A stretch of 9,377 bases of DNA from Bacillota bacterium. Lineage in GTDB: Bacteria > Bacillota_A > Clostridia > Acetivibrionales > DUMB01. Position 1 is the stretch's first letter, and each line of letters starts with the position of its first letter. This document shows, piece after piece, positions 1 through 7,161 of the stretch. Made by a program: the position numbers and the translations under genes. The notes under the pieces were generated by a model, which did not search any database, was not told the origin of the DNA, and saw only the letters and a program-made list of their open reading frames with translations. The stretch lies in NCBI GenBank assembly GCA_023621975.1, contig JAMOAC010000035.1:1-9377 (forward strand). The letters run 5' to 3'.

Positions 1-2214
1 AAACCCATTAACATGGATTTACTTAAAGCCAGGATTGATGTTCATGCTGCCCTGTTGAATGCTGAACGTGCGTTGGACCATCTAAATGAAAATTCAATCA
101 TTCTTGACATGATTTTTGAACAAGCCCCCATCGGAATGGCAATTTTACGCAAAATTAACCCGGACAGTCCTGATGAGGTTATTGTAAAAGTAAATTCAGC
201 GTTTGAGCAGATAACGGGCAGAGCAAGGGAAGAACTCATTAATTCCGGGTGGGAAAAAATTATGCAGTCAGATGATTTGGAAGAAGATTTAAAAAACTTC
301 AGGCGGCTGCTGTCAGGCGAAATCAATATTTATTCAATTGACAAGAGGTACATTAAACCGGACAATTCGACAGTATGGATTCATTTGACTGTTGCCCCCC
401 TTACTTTACAAGGAGGCAACCGATACGGCTACATATGCCTGCTCCAGGATATCAGCAAGCGAAAGGAGATTGAACAGGCGCTGAACGAGAGCGAACGAAG
501 CAAATCTGTTTTTCTTTCACACCTTCCCGGACTTGCATACAGGTGTAAATACGACCGGAACTGGACAATGGAATATGTTTCCGAAGGATGCTATAACCTT
601 ACAGGCTATCCTTCTGAAAGCCTGTTGCATAACAGGGACCTGTCCTTTAACGACATTATTGCGCCCGAATACCGCCAGATTTTATGGAAGGAATGGGAGC
701 GGATTCTTCCGAAAAAACTGCCGTTCAAATTTGAGTATGAGATAATAACCGCCACCGGTGAGAGAAAATGGGTTCTTGAGATGGGGCAAGGTATTTATAA
801 CGACGACGGCGAAGTTGAAGCCCTGGAAGGAATCGTTCTTGACATATCGGACCGGAAAGCAATTGAAGATACGTTAAAATATAACAATGAGCACGACAGA
901 TGGACGGGGCTGCATAACCGGGATTATCTTGTATCATTACTTGAAAGGGATGTCAAGCTGAAGAATAATTCAAAAAAAGCACTTATTGGCATTGATTTAA
1001 GCAATATCCATGTACTGACGGTCAGGTATGGGTTTCACTACTCTCAGAACCTGATAAAGAAAGCAGCAGAGGCTCTTGCTCAGTATTGCACCCCTAATTG
1101 CCAATTGTTCCATGTGCGTGAGAATCGATTTGTTTTCTTTTTCTTTGACTATAAAGACAAAAAGGAGCTTGCTGATTTTGGCAATGTCATTGCAGAAACC
1201 CTGGAATCGTTATTTGTAACGGAAAGAATAGGCGGTGGTATTGGAATCCTGGAAATTGAGCAAAATCAGGATGAAGTCGATATTGATTTACTTATGAGAC
1301 GGCTTCTGATTGCCTCGGAAAGATATGCAAGCTTGTTTGGAAGAGACTTCAAAGTTTGTTTTTACGATGAAAAATTGGAAGCATTGGTTAACCGGGAAAG
1401 GGATATTGTTGAAGCCCTCAATGCTGTAGTGGCAGGTGAAAATGACAACAATGAACTGTTTTTACAGTACCAGCCGATTTTGGATTTAAGGACAGGTTTA
1501 ATCACCGGATTTGAGGCACTTGCAAGGCTTAGGACGAAAAAGCTTGGAATAGTGTCGCCTGCAGAGTTCATTCCCGTTGCAGAGAAAACAAAACTCATTA
1601 TTCCTGTCAGCGAAAAAGTGATTGTCAAAGCATTTAGTTTTTTGAATATGCTCAGGGACCGTGGATATGATGAAATTTGCGTTTCAATTAACATTTCCGT
1701 TATTCACCTGTTAAAACCTGATTTTGCAAACTGGCTGTTTGAATTAATGAGAAAGATGAAAGTTAACCAAAAGAACATCTGCATTGAGATTACTGAGTCG
1801 GTTTTTGCTTCCGAATATGACAGCATCAACAGTATCATTGATAAATTGAGAAATGTTGGACTATACATAGCTATAGATGACTTTGGGACAGGTTATTCCT
1901 CCCTGTCCAGAGAAAAAGAATTAAGAGTTGACAGCATAAAAATTGATAAATACTTTATAGATAAACTAATAAATGCAGACCTAAATAAGGTTATAACAGG
2001 TGATATAATTTCTATGGCGCATAGGTTGGGCCATTGTGCGGTTGCCGAAGGAATTGAGCACGATATACAGCTGAAGTATTTAATAGAACACGACTGCGAT
2101 AAAGTACAGGGAAACCTGATAAGTAAACCGCTTGATGAAGAAGACGTTTTTGAATTTTTGAAAAATCATGATGAAAAGATGAAATCAGGCATCAGTATGA
2201 TGAATAAAGGGTGA
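1..2214 (+). CDS. Response-regulator-like c-di-GMP phosphodiesterase: (REC)-PAS-PAS-degenerate GGDEF-EAL, 5' end outside window
   Basis: Predicted cytoplasmic enzyme that hydrolyses cyclic di-GMP in response to PAS and probably receiver-domain input. The frame is open from base 1; the ATG at base 13 has no Shine-Dalgarno in view and is probably internal. The residues around it (KPIN, then [13 protein letters not shown]) match the end of a receiver domain, where a conserved Lys-Pro precedes the last helix. Counting from the Met at base 13: PAS 1 about 33-150, ending in DISKRK; PAS 2 about 165-285, ending in DISDRK; GGDEF-like domain about 290-450; EAL domain about 460-720. The GGDEF signature is replaced by RENRF (369-373), so cyclase activity is unlikely. 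The EAL domain keeps E501-A-L, N560, E592, the D622-D623 pair in [11 protein letters not shown]643, E679 and Q699, so phosphodiesterase activity is expected. No transmembrane segment is visible. The gene ends in TGA and overlaps the convergent downstream gene by 23 bp. Confidence 0.93.
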   Translation, partial: KPINMDLLKARIDVHAALLNAERALDHLNENSIILDMIFEQAPIGMAILRKINPDSPDEVIVKVNSAFEQITGRAREELINSGWEKIMQSDDLEEDLKNFRRLLSGEINIYSIDKRYIKPDNSTVWIHLTVAPLTLQGGNRYGYICLLQDISKRKEIEQALNESERSKSVFLSHLPGLAYRCKYDRNWTMEYVSEGCYNLTGYPSESLLHNRDLSFNDIIAPEYRQILWKEWERILPKKLPFKFEYEIITATGERKWVLEMGQGIYNDDGEVEALEGIVLDISDRKAIEDTLKYNNEHDRWTGLHNRDYLVSLLERDVKLKNNSKKALIGIDLSNIHVLTVRYGFHYSQNLIKKAAEALAQYCTPNCQLFHVRENRFVFFFFDYKDKKELADFGNVIAETLESLFVTERIGGGIGILEIEQNQDEVDIDLLMRRLLIASERYASLFGRDFKVCFYDEKLEALVNRERDIVEALNAVVAGENDNNELFLQYQPILDLRTGLITGFEALARLRTKKLGIVSPAEFIPVAEKTKLIIPVSEKVIVKAFSFLNMLRDRGYDEICVSINISVIHLLKPDFANWLFELMRKMKVNQKNICIEITESVFASEYDSINSIIDKLRNVGLYIAIDDFGTGYSSLSREKELRVDSIKIDKYFIDKLINADLNKVITGDIISMAHRLGHCAVAEGIEHDIQLKYLIEHDCDKVQGNLISKPLDEEDVFEFLKNHDEKMKSGISMMNKG

Positions 2215-3604
2215 TAAACTGCAGAGAAACAGGTGAATTTTTTAAAGGCAGGACATCCGTATTTAATATAAGCAACCCTTCTTGTACTGAATAATTGCTG
2301 TGAGGCTGAATAGCGGCATTTATGAAAAGATTGTAATAAGAAACATTGTCAGGGTTAAGTATTCCTTTGTTTCCATAAACGGTTAGCTCATCCTGGCTGG
2401 TATAAACATTTTTTTCATGGGCAAGGGCATTGAATGAATAGGTTTTTGCTTTAAGAATCTGACCATTGGCTCCTTTGACTGTTACGAACTCCAACGTAAT
2501 CGGAGCCCCCTTAGGGGGTTTGTCTGATGTCAGCAAAGTAAGTAGCCCTTTTTGCACTGTATAGTTGACTTTCGGCTGCAATACACCGTTGACATATAAG
2601 TTGACAAAAGACACCTGTTCAGGGTCGATAATGCCTTTATTTCCGTAATGAACCAATTCGTCTTGGTTGGTAAATTTCATTTTCTCACCGTCGGAAACTG
2701 TGTTATAGAGGTATGTTTCTGCAGGGCAAATCATTCCGTTTCGGTCTTTAATGGTAACAAAACTGATAGCTATAGGGGAGTTTTCTTGAGGTGCGTCTTC
2801 CGTTTTTAACTCAAGTAATCCCTTTTTAATTTCATAATTTACGCCTGGCTGTATAACACCGTTGACGTATAAGGCATAGTAAGAGACTTCCTGGGGGTCC
2901 AGGATGCCACGGTTCCCGTATTCGGTCGATTCATCGTAATTGGTGTATGTTTTTTTATCAACGCCGGACAAAGCATTGTATTGGTATACTTCTGCTTTAA
3001 GGATCTCGTCTTTGGGCGTAACGTTTATTTCATTTGAAAAACAGCATTTATCTAAAACCCTTGTAACATTAAGGCATATTTCATTAATTTCAGATTTGGT
3101 GCCTTTGCCGGGGTTTCCTGCAGTTTTATCTGTAACTGCCGGCACAATTATGTCTACCGGAGTTACCGATCGGACTATTGTGCTGAATGTTACTTTTATT
3201 TCTAAATTATTTCCTACGTCAAGCGAATTATTATCAACATATTCATTACAAACACAGCATTTAAAATCATGTGTCCTGAAAAGTAAATTTGCTTCCCTGG
3301 GTACGTAGAGATAAAAATCTTTAACAACTTTAAACTGCATTGGACCCGAGATGGGTTTATCTTCTAAAAAAACGGTTATGTAGCCTTGTATCGCCACAGT
3401 GTGCTTATTCCTGTCCAAAATTTTTCCCGACGTCAGTTGGAACTTTTTTTTAAAGGTATTGCTTCGGGATGATATTACGCTATAACTGATTGCATTGGGA
3501 CTGTATGGATTTAATATTTTTCCGTTTTCATCCGTCAGGAAACAGTTAATTTTTGATTGTATGGCGCCTCTCAATACCCTCACTCCATAACAGTTTATTC
3601 TCAC
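2192..3604 (-). CDS. Protein with uncharacterised N-terminal half and three tandem DUF4183-like repeats, candidate spore-surface protein
   Basis: 470 residues. I do not recognise the N-terminal half (1-200). It is beta-rich in appearance, with cysteine clusters CCVC at 116-119 and CC at 187-188, and no signal peptide or membrane span. Residues 203-470 are three repeats at about 203-293, 294-384 and 385-470. Each carries YGN(K/R)GI, then a (Y/F)(V/I)N..(I/L)QP..NY core, then a GLL.L.T strand and an SP/AP(I/V) edge. The core matches LLFINGALQQ in the neighbouring 122-residue protein, which supports DUF4183-type folds. The family is known mainly from spore-formers, so a coat, exosporium or appendage role is plausible but not shown. 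The start is uncertain: GTG at 3604 has no clear ribosome binding site and an in-frame TGA lies two codons upstream. TTG at residue 11 (3574) has GGAG 8 nt upstream and would give 460 residues. The 3' end overlaps the convergent gene by 23 bp. Confidence 0.88.
   Translation of the reverse strand: MRINCYGVRVLRGAIQSKINCFLTDENGKILNPYSPNAISYSVISSRSNTFKKKFQLTSGKILDRNKHTVAIQGYITVFLEDKPISGPMQFKVVKDFYLYVPREANLLFRTHDFKCCVCNEYVDNNSLDVGNNLEIKVTFSTIVRSVTPVDIIVPAVTDKTAGNPGKGTKSEINEICLNVTRVLDKCCFSNEINVTPKDEILKAEVYQYNALSGVDKKTYTNYDESTEYGNRGILDPQEVSYYALYVNGVIQPGVNYEIKKGLLELKTEDAPQENSPIAISFVTIKDRNGMICPAETYLYNTVSDGEKMKFTNQDELVHYGNKGIIDPEQVSFVNLYVNGVLQPKVNYTVQKGLLTLLTSDKPPKGAPITLEFVTVKGANGQILKAKTYSFNALAHEKNVYTSQDELTVYGNKGILNPDNVSYYNLFINAAIQPHSNYSVQEGLLILNTDVLPLKNSPVSLQFITLYSSY
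2195..2998 (-). repeat. Three tandem coding repeats of about 91 codons
   Basis: Within the 470-residue protein, three copies follow each other without linkers: about 2998-2726, 2725-2453 and 2452-2195. The first two are 91 residues each; the last is slightly shorter. Conserved positions at protein level are a Tyr/Phe-Asn near the start, YGN.GI.(D/N)P, the N..(I/L)QP..NY core and GLL.L.T. The copies have diverged clearly at DNA level, so the duplication is old rather than a recent expansion. Confidence 0.85.
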
Positions 3605-3702
3605 ACTTCATAAGGGTTTATTCCATCTTTATAAAGGCAATGCAGTTTTATTCCCTTGTTATTTTATTCTCCCGAAATGTTTAAAGTTACAATAACAAAG
3701 GA

Positions 3703-3724
3703 GGGTGTGCCCTATGGCCCACCC
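3703..3724 (-). terminator. Hairpin between the two DUF4183 genes, possible terminator or attenuator
   Basis: A GC-rich hairpin sits 10 bp past the stop of the 122-residue gene. Bases 3703-3707 (GGGTG) pair with 3720-3724 (CACCC) and 3709-3711 with 3716-3718, with one mismatch and a 4-nt loop. On the - strand it is followed by TCCTTTGTTATTG, which is only moderately T-rich, so termination may be partial and allow some read-through into the 470-residue gene. On the + strand it is followed by ATTTGTTTTATT. Confidence 0.45.
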
Positions 3725-3734
3725 ATTTGTTTTA

Positions 3735-4103
3735 TTAAGTTTTTACTGTAGTTACTGATTCTGCTTCAGGTGCGAAGTTGGTGACTATCAAGGTAATGAG
3801 CGCATTTTCTTCTATATCGTCTGCATTCTGGATTTGCACATCATTCTCTGTGACAGTAAATAAGCTGGTTTGTTGCAGTGCACCGTTGATAAACAGCAAA
3901 TAATAACCATTGTCAGGTTCAGCCAAAGTAATACTGCTTACAGTTTGGTCCTGGTCGTCTACAAAGGCATTTGCAGGAATAGTTAAAACTCCCCCCACAA
4001 TATGTTGGGGATCCAAAATATAAAAGTACCTCTTTACATCCGGTTTGGTTAAAACAGATGTTTGTGTTTCTGCGGTTATGGCAAGCTTGAACAGTGTAGC
4101 CAT
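3735..4103 (-). CDS. Single-domain DUF4183 family protein
   Basis: 122 residues, covering a whole DUF4183 domain, a family common in spore-forming Firmicutes and without an established biochemical role. Features seen are an N-terminal MATLFKLAI, the segment RYFYILDP (25-32), GGVLTIPANAF (37-47), the core YYLLFINGALQQ (67-78) and a C-terminal VTNFAPEAES (107-116). It has no cysteine, no signal peptide and no membrane span. The ATG start is well supported by AAGGAGG 7 nt upstream. It lies 130 bp upstream of the 470-residue gene on the same strand, with a hairpin between them. Since the larger protein carries three copies of the related fold, the two may assemble together; this is inference. AT-rich DNA upstream contains two possible sporulation-type -10 sequences. 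Confidence 0.92.
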   Translation of the reverse strand: MATLFKLAITAETQTSVLTKPDVKRYFYILDPQHIVGGVLTIPANAFVDDQDQTVSSITLAEPDNGYYLLFINGALQQTSLFTVTENDVQIQNADDIEENALITLIVTNFAPEAESVTTVKT

Positions 4104-4110
4104 GTTCTAT

Positions 4111-4117
4111 CCTCCTT
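4111..4117 (-). promoter_or_regulatory. Ribosome binding site of the single-domain DUF4183 gene
   Basis: The - strand reads AAGGAGG, near the full anti-Shine-Dalgarno complement, 7 nt before the ATG at 4103. It fixes the start of this gene and contrasts with the downstream 470-residue gene, whose first possible start has no comparable site. Confidence 0.85.
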
Positions 4118-4142
4118 AATATTGTTTTTATTTTCCATACTT

Positions 4143-4181
4143 TATAATATGTAATTTACATAAATAGTGATATATAATATG
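4143..4181 (-). promoter_or_regulatory. Two possible sporulation sigma-factor (sigma-E/K type) -10 elements
   Basis: On the - strand the string CATATTATA occurs twice, at 4143-4151 and 4173-4181, exactly 30 bp apart, upstream of the 122-residue DUF4183 gene. It fits the CATAnnnTA -10 form known for sigma-K. An AC dinucleotide lies 15 nt upstream of the proximal copy, close to but not exactly at the usual -35 spacing. The region is very AT-rich, so chance matches are likely. Read on the + strand each element contains TATAAT, so a vegetative promoter in the other direction cannot be excluded. Confidence 0.25.
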
Positions 4182-4395
4182 CAATATGCAAACCGAATAT
4201 GTATTAAATGCTGTTTAATATCTTAATATCCCAAAAATGTGCCAAATAGGGGAAGAGGGAAAATTTATATATGTCATTATTTTATGTTAATTTGTTCAGC
4301 TGGCCGGCATGAAATTGAATTGGTTTGGTTTTGCTTCCTGTCAAAGGTATGCTGTGGTATAGGAATAAAATATTCTAATACTGATAATAATGTGG

Positions 4396-4440
4396 GTGCC
4401 TGGTATGGCACACTTTTGTAATTGTTGTGCCGTAACGGCA
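4396..4440. promoter_or_regulatory. Pair of small inverted repeats upstream of the kinase gene, candidate operator
   Basis: TGCCGTAACGGCA at 4428-4440 is a perfect 13-bp palindrome with a single central base. Thirty bases earlier, GTGCC at 4396-4400 and GGCAC at 4407-4411 form a second inverted repeat around 6 nt. Both share the TGCC/GGCA arms. They lie 75-120 bp before the kinase start, where a sugar-responsive repressor such as a LacI-family protein could bind. No regulator gene is present in the window. Confidence 0.4.
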
Positions 4441-4515
4441 TATTGGATGGCTTGAACATCAATTTTGATATAAAATAAAAAATAGAAAAATAAAAGTATT
4501 AGCCGGAGGGATACA

Positions 4516-6048
4516 ATGGAACGTTATATTCTTACCTATGACATCGGTACTACGGGAAACAAATGCAGCCTGTTTAACGAAAAAGGGGTTAGCATATATT
4601 CCAGGACGGTACCTTACGAGACTATATATCCTAAACCCGGATGGTCGGAACAAAAACCTGAAGATTTCTGGAAAAGTGTTGTCACCGGGACGAAAATTTT
4701 GCTCGAAGAATCGGGGATAAATCCGTCAGAAATATCCGTAATAGGATTGAGCGGGCATATGAACGGTTGCATACCTGTTAACTCAGAAGGTGATGTATTA
4801 TTTAATGATATCATACATTCCGACAGCCGAAGTATTGAAGAATGCAGGAAAATATCACAGGTTTTTGACAGCATTGACTATTACAGGCTTACAGGCATAA
4901 GGCTGAGCCCGCATTATACATTGCCGAAAATTTTATGGTTAAAGGCCAATTATCCGGATATATATAATAAAACCGCTTTTTTTATTGCCAGCAAGGATTA
5001 TGTTGCATACAAGCTTACCGGTAATTTGGGAACCACCGACTATTCCGATGCGTCAATGACGGGTTTGTTTGACATACATAAGAAACGCTGGTCGGATGAC
5101 ATAACCAGCCAGATGGGTATTGATGAGGGCAAACTGCCTGATGTAAAAAAATCATACGATATTGCAGGGTACGTGACCAGGGAAGCATCTTCCATGACCG
5201 GCCTTGTGGAGGGAATACCTGTTGTCGTAGGCGGAGGGGATGGTTCCTGTGCCACAAAGGGGGCAGGGGTTTCTGAAAAGCTGCAGGCCTATAACTATAT
5301 TGGCAGCAGCTCCTGGATTTCAATCCTCAACAGTGAACCTATATTGGACGAATCAGCAAGGATCTTTAATTTCTATGACCTGGACGGGGAGAATTTCAAT
5401 GTGTGCGGAACAATCCAGTGTGCCGCCATATCGTATGATTGGGTCCTTAATAATATAGCAAAATCCGAAGTGGAGGAATGCAGGAAAAAGGGGACCAATG
5501 TATTTGACTATATGGACAGTCTGGCAGAAAAAGTGCCTGCCGGCTCTAACGGGGTGTTTTTCATACCTTATTTGATGGGGGAAAGGTCGCCGATTTGGGA
5601 TGAGAACACAAAAGGAGGGTTTATTGGTATTACTCTCTTTAACAAGCGCGAAGAATTGTTCAGGGCCACATATGAGGGAATTGCCTTTGCGCTGAAAAGC
5701 GTGTTGAAAGTTTATGAGGAAAACGGGCTTTCACCGGAAAAGATCAATCTTATCGGCGGCGGGGCAATAAGCCCTCTGTGGAACAAAATCATGTGCAATG
5801 TTTATGGTAAAAGGATTATGATACACAAGTATCCGCGGGAGGCCACATCTCTTGGAGCAGCTATGGCCGCGGGTGTAGGAGTGGGCATATTTAAAGATTT
5901 TAATGTTGCTGCTTCCCTGGTGGAATTTGAACGGCAGTTTGAACCGGATCCGGAAACCGTGGAAGTATATGAAAAATGTTATGAAGTATTCAGCATGTTT
6001 TATCCGCGCCTGAAGCCGATATATGAGAAAATGTCCGAATTAATATGA
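4516..6048 (+). CDS. FGGY-family carbohydrate kinase, xylulokinase-like
   Basis: 510 residues, the usual length for this family. It is expected to transfer phosphate from ATP to a sugar or sugar derivative in the cytoplasm. Visible features are the N-terminal phosphate-binding motif YDIGTTGNK (8-16), WSEQKPEDFW (43-52), LSGHMNG (78-84) at the position of the GQMHG sugar-contact motif of xylulokinases, GGGDG with the presumed catalytic base D242, GERSPIWD (355-362), and the C-terminal ATP-binding part IGGGAISPLW (413-422) with EATSLGAA (442-449). The start is supported by GGAGGG 5 nt before the ATG. Overall layout fits xylulokinase best, but the altered GHMNG motif and the FGGY family's varied specificities leave D-xylulose as a guess; other keto-sugars or polyols are possible. 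No isomerase or sugar transporter gene is adjacent. The next gene follows after 46 bp without a terminator, so the two are probably co-transcribed. Confidence 0.92.
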   Translation: MERYILTYDIGTTGNKCSLFNEKGVSIYSRTVPYETIYPKPGWSEQKPEDFWKSVVTGTKILLEESGINPSEISVIGLSGHMNGCIPVNSEGDVLFNDIIHSDSRSIEECRKISQVFDSIDYYRLTGIRLSPHYTLPKILWLKANYPDIYNKTAFFIASKDYVAYKLTGNLGTTDYSDASMTGLFDIHKKRWSDDITSQMGIDEGKLPDVKKSYDIAGYVTREASSMTGLVEGIPVVVGGGDGSCATKGAGVSEKLQAYNYIGSSSWISILNSEPILDESARIFNFYDLDGENFNVCGTIQCAAISYDWVLNNIAKSEVEECRKKGTNVFDYMDSLAEKVPAGSNGVFFIPYLMGERSPIWDENTKGGFIGITLFNKREELFRATYEGIAFALKSVLKVYEENGLSPEKINLIGGGAISPLWNKIMCNVYGKRIMIHKYPREATSLGAAMAAGVGVGIFKDFNVAASLVEFERQFEPDPETVEVYEKCYEVFSMFYPRLKPIYEKMSELI

Positions 6049-6080
6049 TAAAATAGTAAATTGGATTTCAAATTAAAGTA

Positions 6081-6086
6081 AAGGAG
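6081..6086 (+). promoter_or_regulatory. Ribosome binding site deciding the Mrp start
   Basis: AAGGAG lies 8 nt before the ATG at 6095. It selects the upstream start, which keeps the four-cysteine N-terminal extension, over the internal Met at residue 34. Confidence 0.75.
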
Positions 6087-6094
6087 CCAGAAAT

Positions 6095-6937
6095 ATGAGT
6101 AAAAATTGCAATCTAAGCTGCAGCAGTTGCTCAAAAAGCTGTGCAGAAAGAAATGAAAGGAATAAAAATAGTTTGACGGAAAAGCCAAATGAAATGAGCA
6201 GTGTCAAAAAAGTTATAGGTATTGTAAGCGGCAAAGGAGGTGTCGGCAAGTCGCTGGTAACCTCCATGCTTGCAGTTACCATGAACAGAAGGGGCTATCA
6301 TACCGCCATTTTGGATGCTGACGTTACCGGGCCTTCCATCCCCAAGGCCTTTGGTGTCAGGGAAAATGTAACGGGCAATGAATTTGGCATGTTTCCGGTT
6401 AAAACCAGGACGGGTATAGATATTATTTCAGCTAACCTGCTTTTAAAGAATGACACCGATCCCGTTATATGGAGAGGGCCCATGATTGGGAATATGGTAA
6501 AGCAGTTCTGGACAGACGTTATCTGGGTTGATGTGGATTTCATGTTCATCGATATGCCACCGGGAACCGGCGATGTTCCCCTTACGGTATTTCAGTCTAT
6601 TCCTGTTGACGGGATTATTGTCGTTACCTCACCACAGGAGCTGGTGTCCATGATTGTATCAAAAGCTGTCAAGATGGCGGAAATGATGAATATACCTATC
6701 ATTGGACTGGTGGAAAACATGTCCTATTTTAAATGCCCGGATTGCGGTAAAGAACACAAAGTTTACGGCGACAGCCACATTGATGAAATTGCCCGGGAGC
6801 ATAATTTAAAAGTGCTTGCAAAGATACCAATTAACCCCAAAATTTCCGCTGCCTGCGACAAGGGTATGATCGAACTCTTTGAAGGGGATTGGCTCGATCC
6901 TGTGGCAGAAGTACTTGAAGAAAAAATAAGCGGCTAA
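6095..6937 (+). CDS. Mrp/NBP35 family iron-sulfur cluster carrier ATPase
   Basis: 280 residues. Proteins of this family bind a labile Fe-S cluster at a dimer interface and pass it to target enzymes in an ATP-dependent way, in the cytoplasm. Seen here: a deviant Walker A motif GKGGVGKS (46-53), DADVTGPS (74-81), WRGPM (126-130), Walker B-like FIDMPPGTGD (151-160), VENMSYFKCPDC (206-217) with the CxxC pair C214/C217 that holds the bridging cluster in the family, and a closing IPINPKIS segment. The N-terminus has four close cysteines (C5, C9, C12, C16), recalling the N-terminal ferredoxin-like cluster of Nbp35, though with shorter spacing. The ATG start is supported by AAGGAG 8 nt upstream and retains those cysteines; a later Met at 34 would lose them. 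The gene follows the sugar kinase by 46 bp and ends before a repeat array and strong terminator. Confidence 0.95.
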   Translation: MSKNCNLSCSSCSKSCAERNERNKNSLTEKPNEMSSVKKVIGIVSGKGGVGKSLVTSMLAVTMNRRGYHTAILDADVTGPSIPKAFGVRENVTGNEFGMFPVKTRTGIDIISANLLLKNDTDPVIWRGPMIGNMVKQFWTDVIWVDVDFMFIDMPPGTGDVPLTVFQSIPVDGIIVVTSPQELVSMIVSKAVKMAEMMNIPIIGLVENMSYFKCPDCGKEHKVYGDSHIDEIAREHNLKVLAKIPINPKISAACDKGMIELFEGDWLDPVAEVLEEKISG

Positions 6938-6972
6938 GAGACGGCATCTAAGGTACGACATTTATATTGATA

Positions 6973-7080
6973 AACAGTGCTTGCATAATAACAGCACCTG
7001 CATAATAAAACCGCAATGCGTAAGAAACGGCAATGCATAGTAAACAGCACATGCATAAATAAAACAGTGCCTACAATTAT
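6973..7080 (+). repeat. Six degenerate tandem repeats of 17-20 bp after the Mrp gene
   Basis: Units begin at about 6973, 6990, 7008, 7026, 7043 and 7063. The approximate consensus is AAC.GC...TGCATAA.A; unit 1 starts AACAGTGCTTGCATAAT, unit 2 AACAGCACCTGCATAATA, and units 3 and 4 carry CCGCAATGC and CGGCAATGC variants. The sixth unit forms the left arm of the terminator hairpin. No ORF reads sensibly through it. Confidence 0.7.
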
Positions 7081-7104
7081 TATCTTATTTGCAGGCACTG
7101 TTTT
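7061..7104. terminator. Strong, probably bidirectional intrinsic terminator
   Basis: A perfect 12-bp stem, AAAACAGTGCCT at 7061-7072 with AGGCACTGTTTT at 7093-7104, extends inward by CAA/TTG after one mismatch, around an AT-rich loop. The + strand continues TTTTAATTATG and the - strand TTTTATTTATG, so both directions have T-tracts. It lies between the convergent kinase-Mrp transcript and the small membrane protein gene and can end both. Confidence 0.85.
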
Positions 7105-7161
7105 AATTATGTATATGTAATATGTGTGAGAAAATCTATAGTAATCACTTGTTTATATAAC

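Larger units (their letters stand above)
4104..4515. other. Divergent intergenic region, 412 bp, no convincing gene
   Basis: This region separates the DUF4183 genes (- strand) from the sugar kinase (+ strand). Short open frames of about 60 codons exist on both strands but lack good ribosome binding sites and resemble nothing recognisable. The left third is very AT-rich and holds the possible - strand promoter elements. The right part holds two small inverted repeats at 4396-4411 and 4428-4440. The kinase promoter was not identified with confidence: TTGAAC at 4452 and the TATAAA/TAAAAT around 4469-4476 are spaced too closely for a classical sigma-A promoter. Confidence 0.6.

Noticed and set aside
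1362..1694. A 110-codon - strand frame antisense to the EAL domain
   Set aside because: It is a shadow of a strongly conserved coding region on the other strand.
3697..3758. A 14-codon + strand frame starting ATG at 3714 preceded by AAAGGAGGG
   Set aside because: The apparent Shine-Dalgarno and start are part of the hairpin flank, and the frame lies antisense to the end of the DUF4183 gene; most likely chance.
4203..4214. TTAAATGCTGTT occurring here and again at 8884-8895
   Set aside because: A 12-bp match is expected by chance in a window of this size and no longer similarity surrounds it.
4239..4462. Two overlapping frames of about 60 codons on opposite strands between the DUF4183 and kinase genes
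   Set aside because: Neither has a convincing ribosome binding site or recognisable content, and they mirror each other in a noncoding region with operator-like palindromes.
6973..7080. Repeat array considered as a CRISPR
   Set aside because: Units are 17-20 bp, adjoin without spacers of constant length, and are degenerate; no cas gene is nearby.
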